Source of the DNA: an uncultured Sphingomonadaceae bacterium
GTDB taxonomy: Bacteria; Pseudomonadota; Alphaproteobacteria; Sphingomonadales; Sphingomonadaceae
NCBI GenBank assembly: GCA_947497315.1
Contig: CANMFX010000001.1
Span: 496,001-560,000, forward strand
Direction: 5' to 3'
DNA: 64,000 bases
The translations under genes and the position numbers were made by a program. Numbering within the stretch: the first letter of the stretch is position 1; each line of letters starts with the position of its first letter. Below are positions 34,990 to 44,446 of the stretch, one piece after another. The notes beneath the pieces were generated by a model, which did no database searches, was not told the origin of the DNA, and saw only the letters and a program-made list of their open reading frames with translations.

Positions 34990-36143
34990 TACTTAGTTCC
35001 TATTTCCTGCAATATTTCTTCGCTATGCTCGCCGAGCGCCGGGCTGGGTCCAGTGGCGGGCAGTTTCTGGCCATTGATATGCACCGGTGAGGCGGCATTA
35101 TGGATGGTGCCCAGCAGCGGGTGATCCTGTTCCTCAAACGCCTCGATTGCGATGATCTGCGCATGTGATTTCACATCTTCGAGGCGCAAGCAGGGCGCAG
35201 CCGGTACATCGCCTTTGGTCAAGCCCGCTATCATCGTGTCGGTATCATGGCGCGGCGGTTCGCTGGAAACAATTTGCGCGAGCTCAGCCATATGCATGCT
35301 GCGATTTTCCAGGCCTTGATATTTTTCTTCCGATTTCAGATCTTCGCGGCCGACCATTTCGAACACAACCTGCCAATGTTCATCGCTCATCGCGGCATAG
35401 GCAATTGCCCCGTCGGTGGTGCGCAGCGGCATTTGGTAATAATCGGCAAAGGGCGCGGCATGCATCACATCATTGTCCATCAGCGTGAGGTGCATGCCGC
35501 CGTCGGGCCACAGAAAGGCAATGCAGCTTGCCAGCATAGACAAATCTATATGCTGTCCTTCGCCTGTGCGTTCGCGCGCAAATAGAGCAGCAGTTATCGC
35601 TTGCGCCGCAGTATAGGCGGTCAGCTTATCGCAGAGCAAAGTCTTCACATAGGCAAAGCCGTCGGGGTGACCCTGCGTCCCCATGAATCCCGCCATGGCC
35701 TGCATCACATGATCATAGGCGGGGCGATCCGCCATCGGCCCATCGCGGCCAAAGCCGGTAATGGCGCAATAAATTAGTTCCGGTTTTTCGGTGCGCAGGC
35801 TGTTGCTGTCGAGCCCAAGGCGCTGCATCACACCGGGGCGATAATTGTGGATGACAATATCGGCATCGAGACACAGTTTGCGGGCCGTAGCCACGCCCTC
35901 TTTGCTTTTCAGATCCAGTGTGATTGAGCGCTTGGCGCGATTGCAATTGTTGAACAGGCCGGAGATGCTTTCCTTTCGGCTGCCGAGCCAGCGCATCGGA
36001 TCACCAATGCCGGGTGGTTCCACCTTGATAACGTCCGCCCCTTGTTGCGCAAACATCATCGTCGCGAGAGAAGCGGTGATCATGGTCGAAAATTCCACGA
36101 CCTTGATCTCGGCCAGCGGCTGCTGTGCTGTCACCTCTGCCAT
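34989..36143 (-). CDS. CaiB/BaiF family CoA transferase
   Basis: A 384-residue class III CoA transferase, moving CoA between carboxylic acids through an aspartyl-CoA intermediate. Motifs include VVEFSTMITASLATMMFAQQGADVIKVE, given here only in outline (positions about 14-41), GLFNNCNRAKRSI, and VIHNYRPGVMQRLGL. The AITGFGRDGPMADRPAYD segment contains the expected catalytic aspartate. The ATG at 36143 follows GGGAGACA; a start at 36188 would overlap the upstream gene by 32 bp. It lies within the Atu-like operon. Confidence 0.9.
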   Translation of the reverse strand: MAEVTAQQPLAEIKVVEFSTMITASLATMMFAQQGADVIKVEPPGIGDPMRWLGSRKESISGLFNNCNRAKRSITLDLKSKEGVATARKLCLDADIVIHNYRPGVMQRLGLDSNSLRTEKPELIYCAITGFGRDGPMADRPAYDHVMQAMAGFMGTQGHPDGFAYVKTLLCDKLTAYTAAQAITAALFARERTGEGQHIDLSMLASCIAFLWPDGGMHLTLMDNDVMHAAPFADYYQMPLRTTDGAIAYAAMSDEHWQVVFEMVGREDLKSEEKYQGLENRSMHMAELAQIVSSEPPRHDTDTMIAGLTKGDVPAAPCLRLEDVKSHAQIIAIEAFEEQDHPLLGTIHNAASPVHINGQKLPATGPSPALGEHSEEILQEIGTK

Positions 36144-36156
36144 ATTGTCTCCCGGT

Positions 36157-37299
36157 TCATTCTTCCAGATTGGCGGCAAGCCTTTCATAGGCGGCGATAA
36201 AATCTTCCTTGAATCCTTGCACGACCTGCGCAGTCGACATCGGCTGGTTCATCAGGCCGACCCCTTGGCCAACCCAATAGGTTGCCAGATCTTTTGCGCC
36301 CTGATTGTCGCCCTGACTCAATTTGTCGATAGAGCGGAGAGGTGGTTCGGCCACCAATGATTGCAAAGGCATGGGCAGGGGCTGCGGCGCTTCTTCCGCC
36401 TCCCAGGCATCGGTCCAAGGTGACCGTAACTGCCGCGATGGTTTGCCGGTGCGCGATCGCGCCCGCACCGTATCGCGCGATGTGGCGCTGAGCATTTTTT
36501 CTTTCACGACTGGGTTGGTTTCTGCCTCTGCAGTGGTTAGCCAGACCGATCCGCACCATACGCCGCTTGCGCCCATGGCCATGGCGGCGGCCATTTGCGA
36601 TCCGGTGGCGATACCGCCTGCTGCAAGTACCGGTGTATCATCACCCATCTCACGCAAGGCATTACAGACTTCCGGGATCAGCACCATCGTCGCGACATCG
36701 CCCGTATGACCGCCTGCTTCTCCGCCCACCGCGATCAGGATATCCACGCCGGCGGCGACTTGGCTCATCGCATGTTCCTTGGTGCCGATAAGTGCTGCCA
36801 CTGGCACACCATGTTCCCGGCCCATATCGGTCATGACCTGCGGCGGTATGCCAAGCGCATTGGCGATCAGCTTGATCGGATGCCGAAAGGCAACCTCCAG
36901 CAAGGCCCCCGCATTGCCGCCGCGCAGATTATCTGCACCGACCGCATGCTCCCGGCGAAGCTCTTCCAAGTCACCGGGATCGACGCCATGACGCGCCATG
37001 ATGTCCTTGGAAAATTGTTTATGTTCATCGGGAATCATCGCGAGCGTGGTATCGACGTCGATCTGCTCGCCTTTGCCCTCAACCTTGTTAGGCACGATGA
37101 TATCGAGGCCATAAGGCTTGCCATCGACATGATCGTCAATCCAGCTCAATTCCTCTTCCAGCGTTTCGGGCGTGCAGTTTACGCCGCCAAAAACCCCCAT
37201 GCCGCCTGCTCTCGAAACCGCAGCGACAACGTCGCGGCAATGGCTGAACGCAACCAGCGGAAATTCGATGCCGAGCATATCGCAAATCGGGTTTTTCAT
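36157..37299 (-). CDS. Nitronate monooxygenase-like FMN protein
   Basis: A 380-residue TIM-barrel flavoprotein of the 2-nitropropane dioxygenase/nitronate monooxygenase family. Signs are IEFPLVAFSHCRDVVAAVSRAGGMG at the start, the GGEAGGHTGDV motif with the conserved histidine, and AAGGIATGSQMAAAMAMGASGV for phosphate binding. The inserted charged region at about 75-120 is unusual. Homologues in acyl-CoA operons are probably enoyl reductases or detoxifiers; the substrate is unknown. The start overlaps the carboxylase alpha stop as TAATG. Confidence 0.87.
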   Translation of the reverse strand: MKNPICDMLGIEFPLVAFSHCRDVVAAVSRAGGMGVFGGVNCTPETLEEELSWIDDHVDGKPYGLDIIVPNKVEGKGEQIDVDTTLAMIPDEHKQFSKDIMARHGVDPGDLEELRREHAVGADNLRGGNAGALLEVAFRHPIKLIANALGIPPQVMTDMGREHGVPVAALIGTKEHAMSQVAAGVDILIAVGGEAGGHTGDVATMVLIPEVCNALREMGDDTPVLAAGGIATGSQMAAAMAMGASGVWCGSVWLTTAEAETNPVVKEKMLSATSRDTVRARSRTGKPSRQLRSPWTDAWEAEEAPQPLPMPLQSLVAEPPLRSIDKLSQGDNQGAKDLATYWVGQGVGLMNQPMSTAQVVQGFKEDFIAAYERLAANLEE

Positions 37300-39311
37300 T
37301 ACGCGTCGTCCTCTTCGCCCGCTTCATCAGCGGCAATTTCCATGATCAGGTCATCGGCCGCAATCTGGTTTCCGGCGGCTGCCGCAACGGTTTCGACGGT
37401 GCCGTCAATCTCTGCCAAAATCTCATGTTGCATCTTCATCGCTTCCAAAACCGCCAGCTTGTCGCCTTTTGCCACAGCTGCGCCTTGCTCGACGAGTATC
37501 TCAAGTAATAGGCCGTGCATCGGTGCAACCACTGTGCCGCCGCCGGCCATGTCCTCCATCGCGCTGAGGCCGGTCATGTCGGTCACCGACAGCGATCGCT
37601 GCGGCAGCGCGAGATGCAGGTTGCGGCCGCCCGCATGATAAATGGCATCGACCGTCCGGCCATTGGCGCGCAGCTTCGCGGTGTCACCGGTAATGGCCAG
37701 CAGCGCAATCTGCACCTCTTGTCCAGCACCTTCGACATGATAGTGCCCGGGCTGTTTCACATGCACATGGATGGCGCCATCACTACCGGTCGCTTCGCCA
37801 AGACTCGCATATTGAGTCACGGTTTGCAGGTTGGCATTGGTCGACCAATCCAGCATTTCCGGATTGACGTTGAGCGCCAATCCATGCGCCGCCTGTTGGC
37901 GAAATTTATGCTGCAGCACGGCAGCAATGGCAAAGGCCGAAAAATCATGGGCGCCAAGATCAACACCCTCCTCGCCATAATTTTCGGCGATAAAAGCGGT
38001 AGTTGCCTGACCGTCGACAAAATCCTGTTTGGCGAGTGCGTCTATCAGGAAGTCGCGATTGGTTTTCGGACCGAACAGGGCAGTCTGCGACAAGGCCTTG
38101 ACCATTTGTCGCCGGGCATCTTCACGGGTTGCGCCGTGGGTGATGATCTTGGCGACCATGCTGTCGTAAAAGGGAGAAACTTCGCCACCGGTGGCGATGC
38201 CGCTATCGATGCGGGCCATATCCGATGGATGCCACAAGTCGATATGGCCGGTGCTGGGCAGAAAATCATCGGCTGGATCTTCGGCATAGAGCCGCACTTC
38301 CATAGCGTGACCGGTCAGTGTGACATCCTCTTGGCTCAGCCCTAATTTGTCGCCTTGCGCGACTTTGAGCTGCAGCGCGACGAGATCGAGGCCGGTTATT
38401 TCTTCGGTGACCGGGTGCTCTACCTGCAGCCGCGTGTTCATTTCGAGAAAGTAGAAACTGCCCGATTGGTCGAGCAGAAACTCCACCGTCCCCGCTCCGC
38501 GATAATCGACCGCGCGAGCCGCTTCCACTGCTGCTGCACCCATTTCGGCGCGCAGTTCTTCGGTCATCACCGGGCAGGGCGCTTCTTCGATGACCTTTTG
38601 ATGTCGCCGCTGGACCGAACAATCGCGTTCGCCCAGATGGATGGTGTTGCCATGGCTATCGGCAAAAACCTGAATCTCGACATGGCGCGGTTTGATAATC
38701 GCTTTTTCAAGAATCAGTTCACCGTTTCCAAAGGCATTTTCTGCCTCTGATCGCGCGAGCTTGATCGCATTGGGAACCTCATCCTGATCATGGACCAGCC
38801 GCATACCACGGCCACCGCCGCCTGCGGCCGCCTTGACCATCAGCGGCACACCGATTTTCGCCGCTTCGGCAACCAATGTCGCATCGGATTGGTCATCATC
38901 CTGATAACCGGGGACGCAGGGGACACCCGCCTCGATCATCGCGCGCTTGGATCGCGCCTTGTCGCCCATGACATCAATGGCTTTTTCCGGCGGTCCGACA
39001 AAGATGATATCTGCGTCGGTGCAAGCTTGCGAGAAAGCGGCATTTTCCGACAGAAAACCATAGCCCGGATGGATGGCGTCCGCGTCGCTATCCTTCGCCG
39101 CTTGTATGATGGTGTCGATCAGCAGGTATGATTCATTAACCGGCGGACGACCGATATGCACCGCGTCATCGGCTTGCCGGACATGAGGTGCATCGGCATC
39201 GGCATCGGAATAGACGGCGACGGTTCGGATGCCCTGCGCTTTGGCCGTGCGCATGACGCGGCACGCAATTTCACCGCGATTGGCAACAAGGAGGGTGGAT
39301 ATTTGTGTCAT
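37299..39311 (-). CDS. Acyl-CoA carboxylase alpha subunit (biotin carboxylase plus BCCP)
   Basis: A 670-residue subunit with biotin carboxylase and carrier domains. The N-terminal part (1-450) has LVANRGEIACRVMRTAK, the glycine-rich ATP loop KAAAGGGGRGMR and EMNTRLQVEHPVTE. The C-terminal carrier domain holds the biotinyl lysine Lys626 in EAMKMQHE. Homologues are MccA, PccA and AtuF. Pairing with the beta subunit and an AtuA-like gene favours a geranyl-CoA-type carboxylase. It lies 10 bp after the hydratase gene. Confidence 0.93.
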   Translation of the reverse strand: MTQISTLLVANRGEIACRVMRTAKAQGIRTVAVYSDADADAPHVRQADDAVHIGRPPVNESYLLIDTIIQAAKDSDADAIHPGYGFLSENAAFSQACTDADIIFVGPPEKAIDVMGDKARSKRAMIEAGVPCVPGYQDDDQSDATLVAEAAKIGVPLMVKAAAGGGGRGMRLVHDQDEVPNAIKLARSEAENAFGNGELILEKAIIKPRHVEIQVFADSHGNTIHLGERDCSVQRRHQKVIEEAPCPVMTEELRAEMGAAAVEAARAVDYRGAGTVEFLLDQSGSFYFLEMNTRLQVEHPVTEEITGLDLVALQLKVAQGDKLGLSQEDVTLTGHAMEVRLYAEDPADDFLPSTGHIDLWHPSDMARIDSGIATGGEVSPFYDSMVAKIITHGATREDARRQMVKALSQTALFGPKTNRDFLIDALAKQDFVDGQATTAFIAENYGEEGVDLGAHDFSAFAIAAVLQHKFRQQAAHGLALNVNPEMLDWSTNANLQTVTQYASLGEATGSDGAIHVHVKQPGHYHVEGAGQEVQIALLAITGDTAKLRANGRTVDAIYHAGGRNLHLALPQRSLSVTDMTGLSAMEDMAGGGTVVAPMHGLLLEILVEQGAAVAKGDKLAVLEAMKMQHEILAEIDGTVETVAAAAGNQIAADDLIMEIAADEAGEEDDA

Positions 39312-39321
39312 CTCTGGTTCC

Positions 39322-40134
39322 TTATTCCGGCTTCACGACCCAATTGGGTTTGCGCTTTTCAAAGAAGGAGGCGACGCCCTCTTTGGCTTCGTCGCTGACC
39401 ATGCGGTCGGCGAAATTCTCGGCGGCGAGGCGGATCACCTCTTCGCGCGGTTTGCCCGCGATCTGGCCCAGCAGTTCCTTGGTTGCGGCCACAGCGCCCG
39501 GTGCTGCGCCCAGCACCTGTTTCCTGAGCTGCATCTCGATGGCTTCCAATCCTGGCACGTCATCCGCAATGAAATCGGCAAAGCCAAGTTCATGCGCCTG
39601 TGTGCCGTCGAAGCGCGCAGCGGTCAGCATCAACCGGCGGCCCGTGGCATAGCCAAGCTTTTGAATGACAAAAGGCGATATCTGTGCCGGGGTCACCCCG
39701 ATCGCGGTTTCGGTCATCGCAAAACGCGCGCCAGATTCGCAGATCACAACATCGGCGCAGCAGGACAGGCCAAAGCCGCCCGCCATCGCTGCGCCCTCAA
39801 TCAGGACGATGACGACTTGCGGTGCGGTGTTGACCAGGTCGAATATTTCGGCGGCTCCCATCGACATGGTGATGGTCGCTTCACGATCGCCACTCGCCTG
39901 AAAATTCTCTTTGAAATTTTTCAAATCCGCACCGGCACAAAACACCCCGCCGCGTCCGCGCAAGGTGATGCCCCTGATCGTCCGGTCATCACGAACGCCT
40001 TTTAAAACAGAGGCTAATTCTGCCACCAAGGCGTCGCTCAGGGCGTTTCGATTATCCGGCTGGTTGAACCAGATGGTGAGCCAGCCTTGCCGAAGATCAA
40101 GCTCCAGCGTTTTGGCTTCAGGAAGATCGGTCAT
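39322..40134 (-). CDS. Enoyl-CoA hydratase family protein (AtuE-like)
   Basis: A 270-residue crotonase-fold protein. The oxyanion-hole segment FCAGADLKNF and the EGAAMAGGFGLSCCADV block are present, then a glutamate-bearing ARFAMTETAIGVTPAQ. Lying between the two carboxylase subunits, it likely hydrates the carboxylated product (for example isohexenylglutaconyl-CoA, as AtuE does, or 3-methylglutaconyl-CoA). The choice is inference. It overlaps the beta subunit gene by 4 bp. Confidence 0.9.
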   Translation of the reverse strand: MTDLPEAKTLELDLRQGWLTIWFNQPDNRNALSDALVAELASVLKGVRDDRTIRGITLRGRGGVFCAGADLKNFKENFQASGDREATITMSMGAAEIFDLVNTAPQVVIVLIEGAAMAGGFGLSCCADVVICESGARFAMTETAIGVTPAQISPFVIQKLGYATGRRLMLTAARFDGTQAHELGFADFIADDVPGLEAIEMQLRKQVLGAAPGAVAATKELLGQIAGKPREEVIRLAAENFADRMVSDEAKEGVASFFEKRKPNWVVKPE

Positions 40135-41759
40135 ATGCGCGCAACTCCGAAAGCGTTGGGGTGAAGCGTGCGGTTCTGCGATTCAAAAATTGTCTCCAGC
40201 GCAAAGCCAAGTACTTTGCGCGTGTCCCGTGGATCGATCACGCCATGGTCGAGCACGCGGCCGGAGGTGAAGAAAGCGCTTTCCTGCGCCTCGAAAATAT
40301 CACGGATGCGCTGGTTCTGTTTGGCAATGGCTTCTTCGTCGGGCTCAATGCCTTTGCGCTGCGCCTGCACTTTTGCGACATGGCTCATGGTATTCGCTGC
40401 AGAAGCGCCCGCCATCACACCGGTTTTGGCATTGGGCCATGAGAAGAGAAAATCCGGTTCAAAGGCGACACCGCTCATCCCGTAATTGCCCGCACCAAAG
40501 CTTGCACCGATATAGAGCGACAATTTTGGCACGCGCACATTTGACACCGCCTGGATCATCTTGCTGCCCAGCTTGATCATGCCCTTATGTTCGGACTCCG
40601 TGCCGACAATATAGCCGGTCGTATTGTTCAAGAAGATGATCGGCAGCTCTGACTGGTCGCAAAGCTGGAAAAAGTGCGTTGCCTTGGCCGCGGCTTCGGG
40701 ATCGAACGGGCCGTTATTACCGATCAGCCCGACCGCATGGCCCATGATGCTCGCCTGCATACAGACGGTGCCGGGCCCATAGCGGCTTTTAAATTCTTCA
40801 AAATCGGAACCATCGACAATCCGCGCCGCGACTTCACGCACATCATAGGGAATGGTGTAATCGGTTGGTACGATGCCGGCGATTTCGTCAATATCATAGA
40901 CGGGTTCGTCGTAATCATTCTGCCGGATCGGCGCGGTATTCTTGTTCCAGTCAATCCGCCCCATAGTGTCGCGAGCAATCTCGATACCGTGGGCATCATC
41001 ATCCGCCAGATATTCGACTGTGCCGGTGGTGCTCGCGTGCATTTCCGTGCCACCCAGTTCGCGGTCATCGGCCACTTCGCCGGTTGCCGCGTGGACCAAG
41101 GCCGCACCGCCCAAGGCCGCCATGCCATTGTCGCGCACGCCGATCACATAGTCGGACATGCCGGGCATATAAGCACCGCCTGCGGTGGAGGGGCCGTGCA
41201 GGACCACCATTGTGGGAATGCCAGCCGCGCTCAGCCAGGCAAGATTGCGGAACAGCATCCCGCCATAGGCCCATAGCTCGACCTTATATTCCATCAGGTT
41301 GGCGCCCGCGCTCTCGACGAGATGGATGAAGGGCAGTTTCAAATCCTGCGCCATTTTTTGCGCGCCTTTTGACGCATCCCACCCGCCGGTGGTCGCAGCG
41401 CCGGCGCGAATGCCGCTATCATCGACCCAGATCATGCAGCGCACGCCTTTGACAAAGCCGATGCCGAGAATGACACTGCCGCCCGGAATGCTAGTATCGG
41501 GATTGGGATCTTCGACCAGATAATTGGCCATATTATAAAGCTGCAAAAACGGCATGCCGGGATCGAGCAGCCGGATCAGCCGTTCATGAGGGGTCAGCTG
41601 GCCGCGTTTTTCAAAAGTCGGGCGGCGTTTTTCGGATGCCGCCACGGCGCGCTCTTCCAGGCTGCGCAATTGATCAATCAGCGCCAGCATATCCTTGCGG
41701 TTCTGGACAAAGCTTTCGGAACTGGTGGATATTTTCGATTTAAACTGGGGCATGGTCAA
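40131..41759 (-). CDS. Acyl-CoA carboxylase beta subunit (carboxyltransferase)
   Basis: A 542-residue carboxyltransferase subunit that moves the carboxyl group from biotin to an acyl-CoA. The N half has LTPHERLIRLLDPG and VESAGANLMEYKVE. The second half has IGNNGPFDPEAAAKATHF and GASFGAGNYGMSG with FSWPNAKTGVM. It belongs to the MccB/AtuC type rather than PccB. Substrate specificity (geranyl- or 3-methylcrotonyl-CoA) cannot be fixed by eye; the AtuA neighbour and the absence of an HMG-CoA lyase gene favour an Atu role. It overlaps the AtuA-like gene by 4 bp. Confidence 0.93.
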   Translation of the reverse strand: MTMPQFKSKISTSSESFVQNRKDMLALIDQLRSLEERAVAASEKRRPTFEKRGQLTPHERLIRLLDPGMPFLQLYNMANYLVEDPNPDTSIPGGSVILGIGFVKGVRCMIWVDDSGIRAGAATTGGWDASKGAQKMAQDLKLPFIHLVESAGANLMEYKVELWAYGGMLFRNLAWLSAAGIPTMVVLHGPSTAGGAYMPGMSDYVIGVRDNGMAALGGAALVHAATGEVADDRELGGTEMHASTTGTVEYLADDDAHGIEIARDTMGRIDWNKNTAPIRQNDYDEPVYDIDEIAGIVPTDYTIPYDVREVAARIVDGSDFEEFKSRYGPGTVCMQASIMGHAVGLIGNNGPFDPEAAAKATHFFQLCDQSELPIIFLNNTTGYIVGTESEHKGMIKLGSKMIQAVSNVRVPKLSLYIGASFGAGNYGMSGVAFEPDFLFSWPNAKTGVMAGASAANTMSHVAKVQAQRKGIEPDEEAIAKQNQRIRDIFEAQESAFFTSGRVLDHGVIDPRDTRKVLGFALETIFESQNRTLHPNAFGVARI

Positions 41760-43588
41760 AGCGCCTTTGCCAAAGAAGATTGGAGTGATTGCGGTATGGA
41801 AACGGGAGCGGCGAGCAGGATCTGAGCATAGCTCTTACCCTGCGGATCATTGCGCATGGATGCAACCCCGCCGCCGCCGAGAATGTCGTGAAGCAGAAAA
41901 TTGATCGCGCCGGTGCCGGGCATATAGAAACGCTCTACGCTGTCCGGTGCTTCGGGTTTCGCCAGGAAGTGGGCAAAGCGTTCACGCACTTTATCTTCGC
42001 TCAACGCCGCCCAGATGTATGGCGCGAATTTCAGATCGCGGGGCAATATGCCGATATTGGATTTGTCACCCTTGTCTCCGGATCGGCCCCAGGCAAGATC
42101 AATCAGAGGTACCTCTGTCATCGGCTCTGCGTTGCCGGGATGCGCAGGAGGATCAGGGCGTTGGATAGATGCGGCATCAAACTTGGTTCCATCGGCTTGG
42201 GCGAATTCCTGGCGATCATCACCTACTGTCACCGAAACGGAAACTTCGGATTTCGGGACCAGCAACGAAAATAACCGCACCACTGGAGAGGGCTTGGGCC
42301 TCCCACCAGCGAACAGCGCCAATCCCGGCGGCGTGGCGAGGCCCATGCCGGTTGCTTCCTTGAGCAGTAACATGGTTGCTTTCGGATCGCGATGTTTGAC
42401 GCCGATTTTCAGAACCAGTTCGCGTGTTTCCGCAGCCTGTCCAAAGGCACCAAAATGGCTGTCATCACCCAGTGTCTCAATCAGCACCTCGTCAAAATCA
42501 CCGGCATTGGACGCGCGCAATTTGGCGCACGTGCGCTTCAGGGCATTTTCGGCAAAGCTTTCCGCTTTTCTTTTCGCTTCCATGCCGATGAAGAAAAACG
42601 GCGCGACCATCTTCCAGCCATCGGAGTAGGTGGCACAAGCCTTATATGTATCCGGCGCGGCATGGCCGATGGCACCGGAAACGGCGACGCGGTTATCGCC
42701 TATCTGCTCCAAAGTCACCGCGCTGAGATCGCAGACGACATCCGGCAGCATATAGGCTTGCGGATCGCCAATTTCATAGAGCATCTGCTCGCCGACCGTG
42801 CCGATATTGACGATGCCGCCTGTGCCTTCCGGTTTGGTGGCGGTGAAGCTACCATCCCCGGAAATTTCCGCAATCGGGTAGCCGGCATTGTCCATGCTGT
42901 CCGCGATGCTATCCCAGTCCGTGAAATTGCCGCCGGTGGCTTGCGGTCCGCATTCCAATATGTGCCCGGCCAAGCTGGCGCCTGCCAATTGGTCCAGATC
43001 ATCGCGGCTCCAACCAAATTCATAGATGCAGGCACCGAGTGTCACGGCGCTATCAACACAGCGGCCGGTGATCACTATGTCTGCTCCCTGATCGAGAGCG
43101 GCTGCAATCGGAAAAGCGCCGAGATAGGCGTTGATGCTTGCGATGTTCTCCGGGTCTGGAAAAGTTTCGCCGGAAAACATTTCATGAGCGCCGGCAAAGT
43201 CCGCGGCACGGGCGGTCAGGTCATCGCCAGTCACCACGGCGACTTTAATATCCAGCCCGGCTTCTGCAATCACCTCACGCACGGCCGCTGCACAGGCAAC
43301 CGGATTGGTACCGCCAGCATTGGAAATCAGCTTGATACCCTGTTTGGCGAGGGCACCAATATGCGGCTTGATCACCGCAGAGACGAAATCGGTCGCATAG
43401 CCGAGATCGGGATTTTCCGCCCGCGCCCGCGCCATGATCGACATGGTAATTTCCGCGAGATAATCGAAGACGATATAATCAAGACCGCTGCCCTTCTCAG
43501 CCGCTTTCAGAAGCTGCGGCACCGCCATGTCGGACTCGCCCCAGAAACCACTGGCCCCGCCAATCCGGATGATCTTGTCATTTGACAC
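41756..43588 (-). CDS. Acyclic terpene utilisation AtuA family protein (DUF1446)
   Basis: A 610-residue protein of the AtuA/DUF1446 family. The N-terminal core (1-460) starts with KIIRIGGASGFWGESDMAV and contains FDYLAEITMSIMARA and ISNAGGTNPVACAAAVRE. The C-terminal ferredoxin-fold part (about 490-600) has LAWGRSGDKGDKSNIGI. AtuA is required for growth on citronellol in Pseudomonas, but its chemistry is not resolved. It is first in the leftward operon and divergent from a TetR gene. Confidence 0.92.
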   Translation of the reverse strand: MSNDKIIRIGGASGFWGESDMAVPQLLKAAEKGSGLDYIVFDYLAEITMSIMARARAENPDLGYATDFVSAVIKPHIGALAKQGIKLISNAGGTNPVACAAAVREVIAEAGLDIKVAVVTGDDLTARAADFAGAHEMFSGETFPDPENIASINAYLGAFPIAAALDQGADIVITGRCVDSAVTLGACIYEFGWSRDDLDQLAGASLAGHILECGPQATGGNFTDWDSIADSMDNAGYPIAEISGDGSFTATKPEGTGGIVNIGTVGEQMLYEIGDPQAYMLPDVVCDLSAVTLEQIGDNRVAVSGAIGHAAPDTYKACATYSDGWKMVAPFFFIGMEAKRKAESFAENALKRTCAKLRASNAGDFDEVLIETLGDDSHFGAFGQAAETRELVLKIGVKHRDPKATMLLLKEATGMGLATPPGLALFAGGRPKPSPVVRLFSLLVPKSEVSVSVTVGDDRQEFAQADGTKFDAASIQRPDPPAHPGNAEPMTEVPLIDLAWGRSGDKGDKSNIGILPRDLKFAPYIWAALSEDKVRERFAHFLAKPEAPDSVERFYMPGTGAINFLLHDILGGGGVASMRNDPQGKSYAQILLAAPVSIPQSLQSSLAKAL

Positions 43589-43589
43589 A

Positions 43590-43635
43590 TCGAGTCTCCT
43601 ATGGTTATTTGAATAGCACTCGGCATTTTCGAGTC
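43590..43635. promoter_or_regulatory. Direct TCGAGTC repeats between AtuA-like and TetR genes
   Basis: TCGAGTC occurs at 43590-43596 and again at 43629-43635 in the 68-bp divergent gap. It may mark operator half-sites of the adjacent TetR regulator, but the spacing (39 bp) is loose. Confidence 0.2.
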
Positions 43636-43656
43636 AAGCTCAATAAGGGACAGGTT

Positions 43657-44388
43657 TTGGCCACCAAAGCAGTCAATCCGGAGACTCAGCGCGCCAAGCT
43701 GGAGCGCAAGGAGCGCGCTATTCTGGAGGCCGCACGTGGCGTCTTTGTTGAGCATGGCTTTGATGGCGCACGCATGTCCGAAATTGCCCGCCGTGCCAGC
43801 ATCGGCGAAGGTACGATTTACAGCTATTATGAATCCAAGGCGGAATTGATGCTGACGGTGTTGCAGCAATTCTGGGATGGCCTGACTTTGGAGGCGGAAG
43901 CTGTCATGGCGTCCAGCCAAGTGGATGGATTTTTTGAACGATTGCAGGCACTGGCCCAATATCATCTGAGCACGGTGATCGAGAATGCGGACTTTATCAA
44001 CCTGACCTTTGCCCTGCGCCGCAACAATAGCGAAGTCAGCGTGTCGCGGGATCATTTGCGCCATTATGTCGCGGTGTTTGACCAGTTGTTTCGGCGCGGA
44101 CAGGATCGCGGCGAAATCCGGCAAGATGCGGTGCTCTGGCAGGCGCGTGATGTGTTTTATGGCACGCTGGAATATAGCGCGCGGTCGATTGAAATGACAA
44201 TGGATAGCAATCGCACGGAGAGGCAGCAGGGACCGGTCGTTGATGAGATGATATCCCTGTTCCGCAGCCATTATGCGGCGGCGCATGATGCGGTTGAAGC
44301 CGACAGGGCAACGTTGGATAGCCTGTCGTCGAAACTGGATCAGCTTTCCGAACAATTTGACGTGCTTGCCAAGCGGCTACCCCAATAA
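43657..44388 (+). CDS. TetR family regulator (likely controls the Atu-like operon)
   Basis: A 243-residue repressor. The N-terminal helix-turn-helix is clear: ERAILEAARGVFVEHGFDGA, then MSEIARRASIGEGTIYSYYESK. The C-terminal ligand domain is helical, ending in a coiled-coil-like SLSSKLDQLSEQFDVLAKRL. The TTG at 43657 follows AAGGGACAGG and is preferred; a TTG at 43582 overlaps the divergent AtuA-like gene. By position it resembles AtuR, which represses the atu operon and responds to terpenoid-CoA (inference). Confidence 0.87.
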   Translation: MATKAVNPETQRAKLERKERAILEAARGVFVEHGFDGARMSEIARRASIGEGTIYSYYESKAELMLTVLQQFWDGLTLEAEAVMASSQVDGFFERLQALAQYHLSTVIENADFINLTFALRRNNSEVSVSRDHLRHYVAVFDQLFRRGQDRGEIRQDAVLWQARDVFYGTLEYSARSIEMTMDSNRTERQQGPVVDEMISLFRSHYAAAHDAVEADRATLDSLSSKLDQLSEQFDVLAKRLPQ

Positions 44389-44401
44389 ACGGCCCAATAA
44401 A

Positions 44402-44425
44402 AAAGGGCCCCCGAAGGAGCCCTTT
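44402..44425. terminator. Bidirectional terminator between TetR and FadJ-like genes
   Basis: AAAGGGC/GCCCTTT arms enclose an imperfect inner stem. On the plus strand TTTCATTTTCGTTT follows; on the minus strand TTTTTTATTGGG follows. It fits termination of both converging genes. Confidence 0.8.
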
Positions 44426-44446
44426 CATTTTCGTTTGTAAGCTGGC

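Noticed and set aside
36595-37638. Long open frame on the plus strand, about 347 codons
   Set aside because: It lies antisense to the nitronate-monooxygenase-like and carboxylase alpha genes, has no recognisable motifs and reflects the codon bias of the true genes.
42392-43585. Long open frame on the plus strand, about 397 codons
   Set aside because: Antisense to the strongly conserved AtuA-like gene; Cys/His/Arg-rich composition typical of shadow frames.
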